Origin: JAMXLO01 sp046735215
GTDB lineage: Bacteria; Pseudomonadota; Alphaproteobacteria; Acetobacterales; Acetobacteraceae
Direction of reading: 5' to 3'
Assembly (NCBI GenBank): GCA_046735215.1
Contig: JBKPSV010000059.1
Span: 1 to 6,963 of the forward strand
Length of the DNA: 6,963 nt
Translations under genes and position numbers: made by a program
Notes under the pieces: model-generated
Database searches by the model: none
What the model saw: only the letters and a program-made list of their open reading frames with translations
Told to the model about the DNA's origin: nothing
In this document: positions 5,077 through 6,963 of the stretch, piece after piece
Layout of the letters: every line of letters starts with the position of its first letter
Position numbering within the stretch: the first letter of the stretch is position 1

Positions 5077-5789
5077 GCCGCGGCTCCTTCATCCGGGGCT
5101 GCATGGTCGGTGATCACCGCAGGCGCGGGTAGATCCGAGTGCGCGGGGTTCGTCGGCGTCGTCGGTTTCGCGGCGCCATTCAGCCGCTGCTTGAGCGCTT
5201 CGACACCAGCGGTGGTGATCGCCAGCATGTCGTGGTTTAGAATGTCATAGACGTTGGCGCCGATGGTTGGCAGCACGTCGATGCCGGGAATATTGCGGCT
5301 GGCCCGCAGGAAGCCGGCGTCCACGCTGCCGTCGACGATCAGCACCGAGGACCAGCCCAGCGCCTTCAGCTTCTTCGCAAGCTCGCCGGTCTTCGCCGTG
5401 CCGTCTGCAGCCTCCAGCACGACCAGTTTGCCGTCCGCCTGCTTCTGCGACAGCGCCGAGATCAACCCGAGCCGCCGCACCTTCTTGTTCAAGTTATACT
5501 CGTACGAGTGCGGAACCGGGCCGTGCACCACGCCACCGCCTCGGAACTGCGGCGCGCGAAGGCTGCCCTGGCGCGCGTTGCCCGTGCCCTTCTGCCGGTA
5601 CGGCTTTTTCGTCGTACCGGACACGTCATTCATGCCCTTGGTGCTGTGAGTGCCGGCTCGGCGCTTCGCCAGCTGCCAGTGCACCACCCGCGCCATGATG
5701 TCAGGGCGCGGCCTGGCCGCAAAAATTTCGTCCGGCAGTTCGGCACTGCCGGCGCTGGTCTTGTCCAGCGTGGTGATCTCGACCTGCAT
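5073..5789 (-). CDS. rplD: 50S ribosomal protein L4 with an Ala/Pro-rich C-terminal tail
   Basis: This encodes 238 residues against about 200-210 in most bacteria. L4 binds 23S rRNA early in assembly, and its extended loop lines the constriction of the exit tunnel; in E. coli it also represses its own S10 operon. The loop is clear at about residues 50-92 (KGMNDVSGTTKKPYRQKGTG and then ARQGSLRAPQFRGGG). The globular fold ends near VEALKQRLNG (about 196-205). After that comes a roughly 33-residue low-complexity tail rich in Ala, Pro and Thr, with three acidic residues near the end. The start follows rplC by 3 nt, with AGGTGG about 8 nt upstream. The TGA stop overlaps the rplW ATG (ATGA), indicating coupling. 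Autoregulation by L4 is not evident here because there is little leader before rpsJ. Confidence 0.97.
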   Translation of the reverse strand: MQVEITTLDKTSAGSAELPDEIFAARPRPDIMARVVHWQLAKRRAGTHSTKGMNDVSGTTKKPYRQKGTGNARQGSLRAPQFRGGGVVHGPVPHSYEYNLNKKVRRLGLISALSQKQADGKLVVLEAADGTAKTGELAKKLKALGWSSVLIVDGSVDAGFLRASRNIPGIDVLPTIGANVYDILNHDMLAITTAGVEALKQRLNGAAKPTTPTNPAHSDLPAPAVITDHAAPDEGAAA

Positions 5790-5792
5790 CGT

Positions 5793-6500
5793 TCAGCCCA
5801 CCTGCGCTTCGACCAGAGCCGCGGGGTATGGAGCCTCCGCCGGCCGCGCTCGCTTCACTGCATCGCGCACCAGCACAAATCCCCCCTTTGCCCCGGGCAC
5901 GGCGCCTTTCACCATCAGCAGCCCTTTCTCGGCATCCACTGCCGCCACCTCCAGGTTCAGCGTGGTGACGCGCTCGACACCGAGATGACCGGCCATCTTC
6001 TTGTTCTTGAACACCTTGCCGGGGTCCTGCCGGTTGCCGGTCGAGCCATGGCTGCGATGGCTGATCGACACGCCATGGCTCGCCTCAAGTCCGGAAAAGT
6101 TCCAGCGCTTCATCGAACCGGCGAAGCTCTTGCCCTTGGTGGTGCCGCAGATATCGACCCGCTGCCCGACTGCGAAATGCGTGGCCGACAGGATCGAACC
6201 CGGCTCCAGCAACGCATCGGCAGCAACACGAAATTCAGCCAGCTTCGCCTTCGGCTCGACCTTCGCCTTGGCGAAGTGGCCACGATTGGGCTGCGAGACG
6301 TTCTTTACCTTTGCCTTGCCCCAGCCAAGCTGCACCGCGTCGTAGCCATCCTTCTCCGCGGTTCGCTGCGCAACCACCTGCAATCCATCAAGCTGCAGCA
6401 CGGTCACCGGCATGTGCACGCCGTCGTCGCGGAAGATCCGGGTCATGCCCAGCTTCTTGGCCAAAAGCCCTGTACGTTGATTTGCCGTGGGGTTTGCCAT
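5793..6500 (-). CDS. rplC: 50S ribosomal protein L3
   Basis: This encodes 235 residues, slightly longer than E. coli L3 (209). L3 is an early 23S rRNA assembly protein whose long central loop reaches the peptidyl-transferase centre. Visible landmarks are GLLAKKLGMTRIF (about residues 11-23), the KGKSFAG segment (122-128) and the loop HRSHGSTGNRQDPGKVFKNK (148-167) followed by KMAGHLG. Gln158 aligns with the glutamine that PrmB methylates in E. coli L3 (Gln150); methylation here is inferred, not shown. The extra length is a short N-terminal lead and about 15-20 residues at the C-terminus (RARPAEAPYPAALVEAQVG), apparently lineage-specific. No strong Shine-Dalgarno is visible just upstream, which fits re-initiation from rpsJ 3 nt away. 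Confidence 0.98.
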   Translation of the reverse strand: MANPTANQRTGLLAKKLGMTRIFRDDGVHMPVTVLQLDGLQVVAQRTAEKDGYDAVQLGWGKAKVKNVSQPNRGHFAKAKVEPKAKLAEFRVAADALLEPGSILSATHFAVGQRVDICGTTKGKSFAGSMKRWNFSGLEASHGVSISHRSHGSTGNRQDPGKVFKNKKMAGHLGVERVTTLNLEVAAVDAEKGLLMVKGAVPGAKGGFVLVRDAVKRARPAEAPYPAALVEAQVG

Positions 6501-6503
6501 GGG

Positions 6504-6818
6504 TCAGATCTTGATTTCCACGTCCACGCCGGCGGCGAGGTCGAGCTTCATCAGCGCGTCCACCGTCTGCGGCGTCGGCTCGACGATATCGAGAAGTCGG
6601 CGATGCGTGCGGATCTCGAACTGCTCACGGCTTTTCTTGTCGACATGCGGCGAGCGATTCACGGTGAAGCGCTCGATATGCGTCGGCAGCGGTATCGGGC
6701 CGCGCACGTTGGCACCCGTGCGCTTGGCCGTGTTCACGATCTCCTTCGTGCTGTTGTCCAGCACGCGATGATCGTAGGCCTTGAGCCTGATGCGAATATT
6801 CTGATTGTCGAGCGCCAT
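6504..6818 (-). CDS. rpsJ: 30S ribosomal protein S10 (NusE)
   Basis: This encodes 104 residues, close to the usual 102-105 for S10. S10 sits in the head of the 30S subunit and also acts as NusE in transcription antitermination with NusB. Family landmarks are IRIRLKAYDHRVLD near the N-terminus, then GPIPLPT, the central FTVNRSPHVDKKSREQFEIR block, and DALMKLDLAAGVDVEIK at the end. I chose the ATG at 6818 (MALDNQN) because AGGA lies 8 nt upstream. The frame stays open to a TTG at 6836, but that start would add six unconserved residues. This is the first gene of the S10 cluster, 69 nt after tuf. Its stop is only 3 nt before the rplC start, so the two are probably coupled. Confidence 0.98.
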   Translation of the reverse strand: MALDNQNIRIRLKAYDHRVLDNSTKEIVNTAKRTGANVRGPIPLPTHIERFTVNRSPHVDKKSREQFEIRTHRRLLDIVEPTPQTVDALMKLDLAAGVDVEIKI

Positions 6819-6840
6819 TCCACAAATCCTCTGCAAACGC

Positions 6841-6874
6841 CACCGGCGCCCCTCGTTGCCGAGGAGCGCCGGTG
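6841..6874 (-). promoter_or_regulatory. Strong GNRA-tetraloop hairpin between tuf and rpsJ
   Basis: The minus-strand transcript can form a 15-bp stem: 9 G/C-rich pairs (6866-6874 with 6841-6849), a U-G wobble (6865/6850), then 5 more pairs (6860-6864 with 6851-6855). The stem closes on a GCAA tetraloop (6856-6859). It begins 13 nt after the tuf stop and ends 22 nt before the rpsJ start. The wobble pair and GNRA loop exist only in the minus-strand RNA, so the structure fits an RNA role on the operon transcript. No U-run follows (only GCGUUUGCAG), so it is not a canonical intrinsic terminator. An attenuator, an RNase processing site or a 3'-end stabiliser are the likely options, and the choice among them is inference. 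Confidence 0.75.
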
Positions 6875-6887
6875 CCGCTGAACTCCG

Positions 6888-6963
6888 CTAGGCCGTGATG
6901 CTGGCGACGACGCCGGCGCCGACGGTTCGGCCGCCTTCACGAATCGCGAAACGAAGCTGCGCA
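6888..6963 (-). CDS. tuf: Elongation factor Tu, C-terminal end (partial, runs off the window)
   Basis: Only the last 24 codons and the TAG stop are present. They read AQLRFAIREGGRTVGAGVVA followed by SITA. The FAIREGGRTVGAGVV block is the nearly invariant end of domain 3 of EF-Tu, the GTPase that delivers aminoacyl-tRNA to the ribosomal A site in the cytoplasm. The gene lies directly upstream of rpsJ on the same strand, as is usual where the str (rpsL-rpsG-fusA-tuf) and S10 clusters are adjacent. The GTPase domain and start lie beyond the window. Because tuf is often duplicated, I cannot say whether this is tufA or tufB, although an S10-adjacent copy is normally the str-operon one. Confidence 0.96.
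   Translation of the reverse strand, partial: AQLRFAIREGGRTVGAGVVASITA

Noticed and set aside
6819..6836. TTG start giving six extra residues on S10
   Set aside because: The extra residues overlap the Shine-Dalgarno region and are not in the family; the ATG at 6818 has proper spacing.
6841..6874. Intrinsic (Rho-independent) terminator after tuf
   Set aside because: The stem is strong enough, but no U-tract follows it on the minus strand, so I list it as a structure of uncertain role.
5508..6881. Very long open frame (457 codons) on the plus strand opposite rpsJ, rplC and rplD
   Set aside because: It is the antisense of three certain ribosomal genes. Long antisense frames are expected in GC-rich DNA, and the product is Arg/His/Leu-rich with no family character.
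1..6963. Novel defence, mobile or CRISPR-type system
   Set aside because: Every stretch is accounted for by the conserved str–S10–spc gene order. There are no direct-repeat arrays, transposase-like frames or tRNA/rRNA genes.

Overview
The window is a stretch of bacterial ribosomal-protein operon, read entirely from the minus strand. From high to low coordinates the order is tuf (3' end), rpsJ, rplC, rplD, rplW, rplB, rpsS, rplV, rpsC, rplP, rpmC, rpsQ, rplN, rplX, rplE, rpsN (5' end). This is the classic str–S10–spc arrangement. The DNA is GC-rich (about 60-65% by eye). The protein sequences look alphaproteobacterial: S10 has a MALDNQNIRIRLKAYDHRVL-type start and EF-Tu ends in GAGVVASITA. The L5 core resembles what I recall of Rhodospirillales/Acetobacteraceae. 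That lineage placement is inference and no species is claimed.

Layout: 6888-6963 is the last 24 codons of EF-Tu. Next come 69 nt holding a strong 15-bp GCAA-tetraloop hairpin. Then 6818 down to 2561 is the S10 operon core (S10, L3, L4, L23, L2, S19, L22, S3). Neighbours there are 0-3 nt apart or overlap by 1-4 nt (ATGA or TAATG junctions), which indicates translational coupling. A 59-nt gap (2502-2560) with a palindrome precedes L16, L29, S17 and L14. L24 follows after 25 nt. The longest gap after that, 91 nt (777-867), carries three hairpins in a row. Finally come L5, with an unusual 55-residue N-terminal extension, and the first 20 codons of S14.

Together these genes make large-subunit proteins around the peptidyl-transferase centre and exit tunnel (L2, L3, L4, L22, L23, L24, L29), small-subunit head and body proteins (S3, S10, S14, S17, S19) and the 5S-rRNA binder L5, alongside the elongation factor EF-Tu. 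One polycistronic message gives balanced stoichiometry.

I find no novel system, mobile element, CRISPR array or RNA gene. The second-look items are the palindromic repeats confined to the few real gaps, the tuf–rpsJ hairpin, low-complexity tails on L5 and L4, and a His-to-Leu difference beside the conserved histidine of L2.
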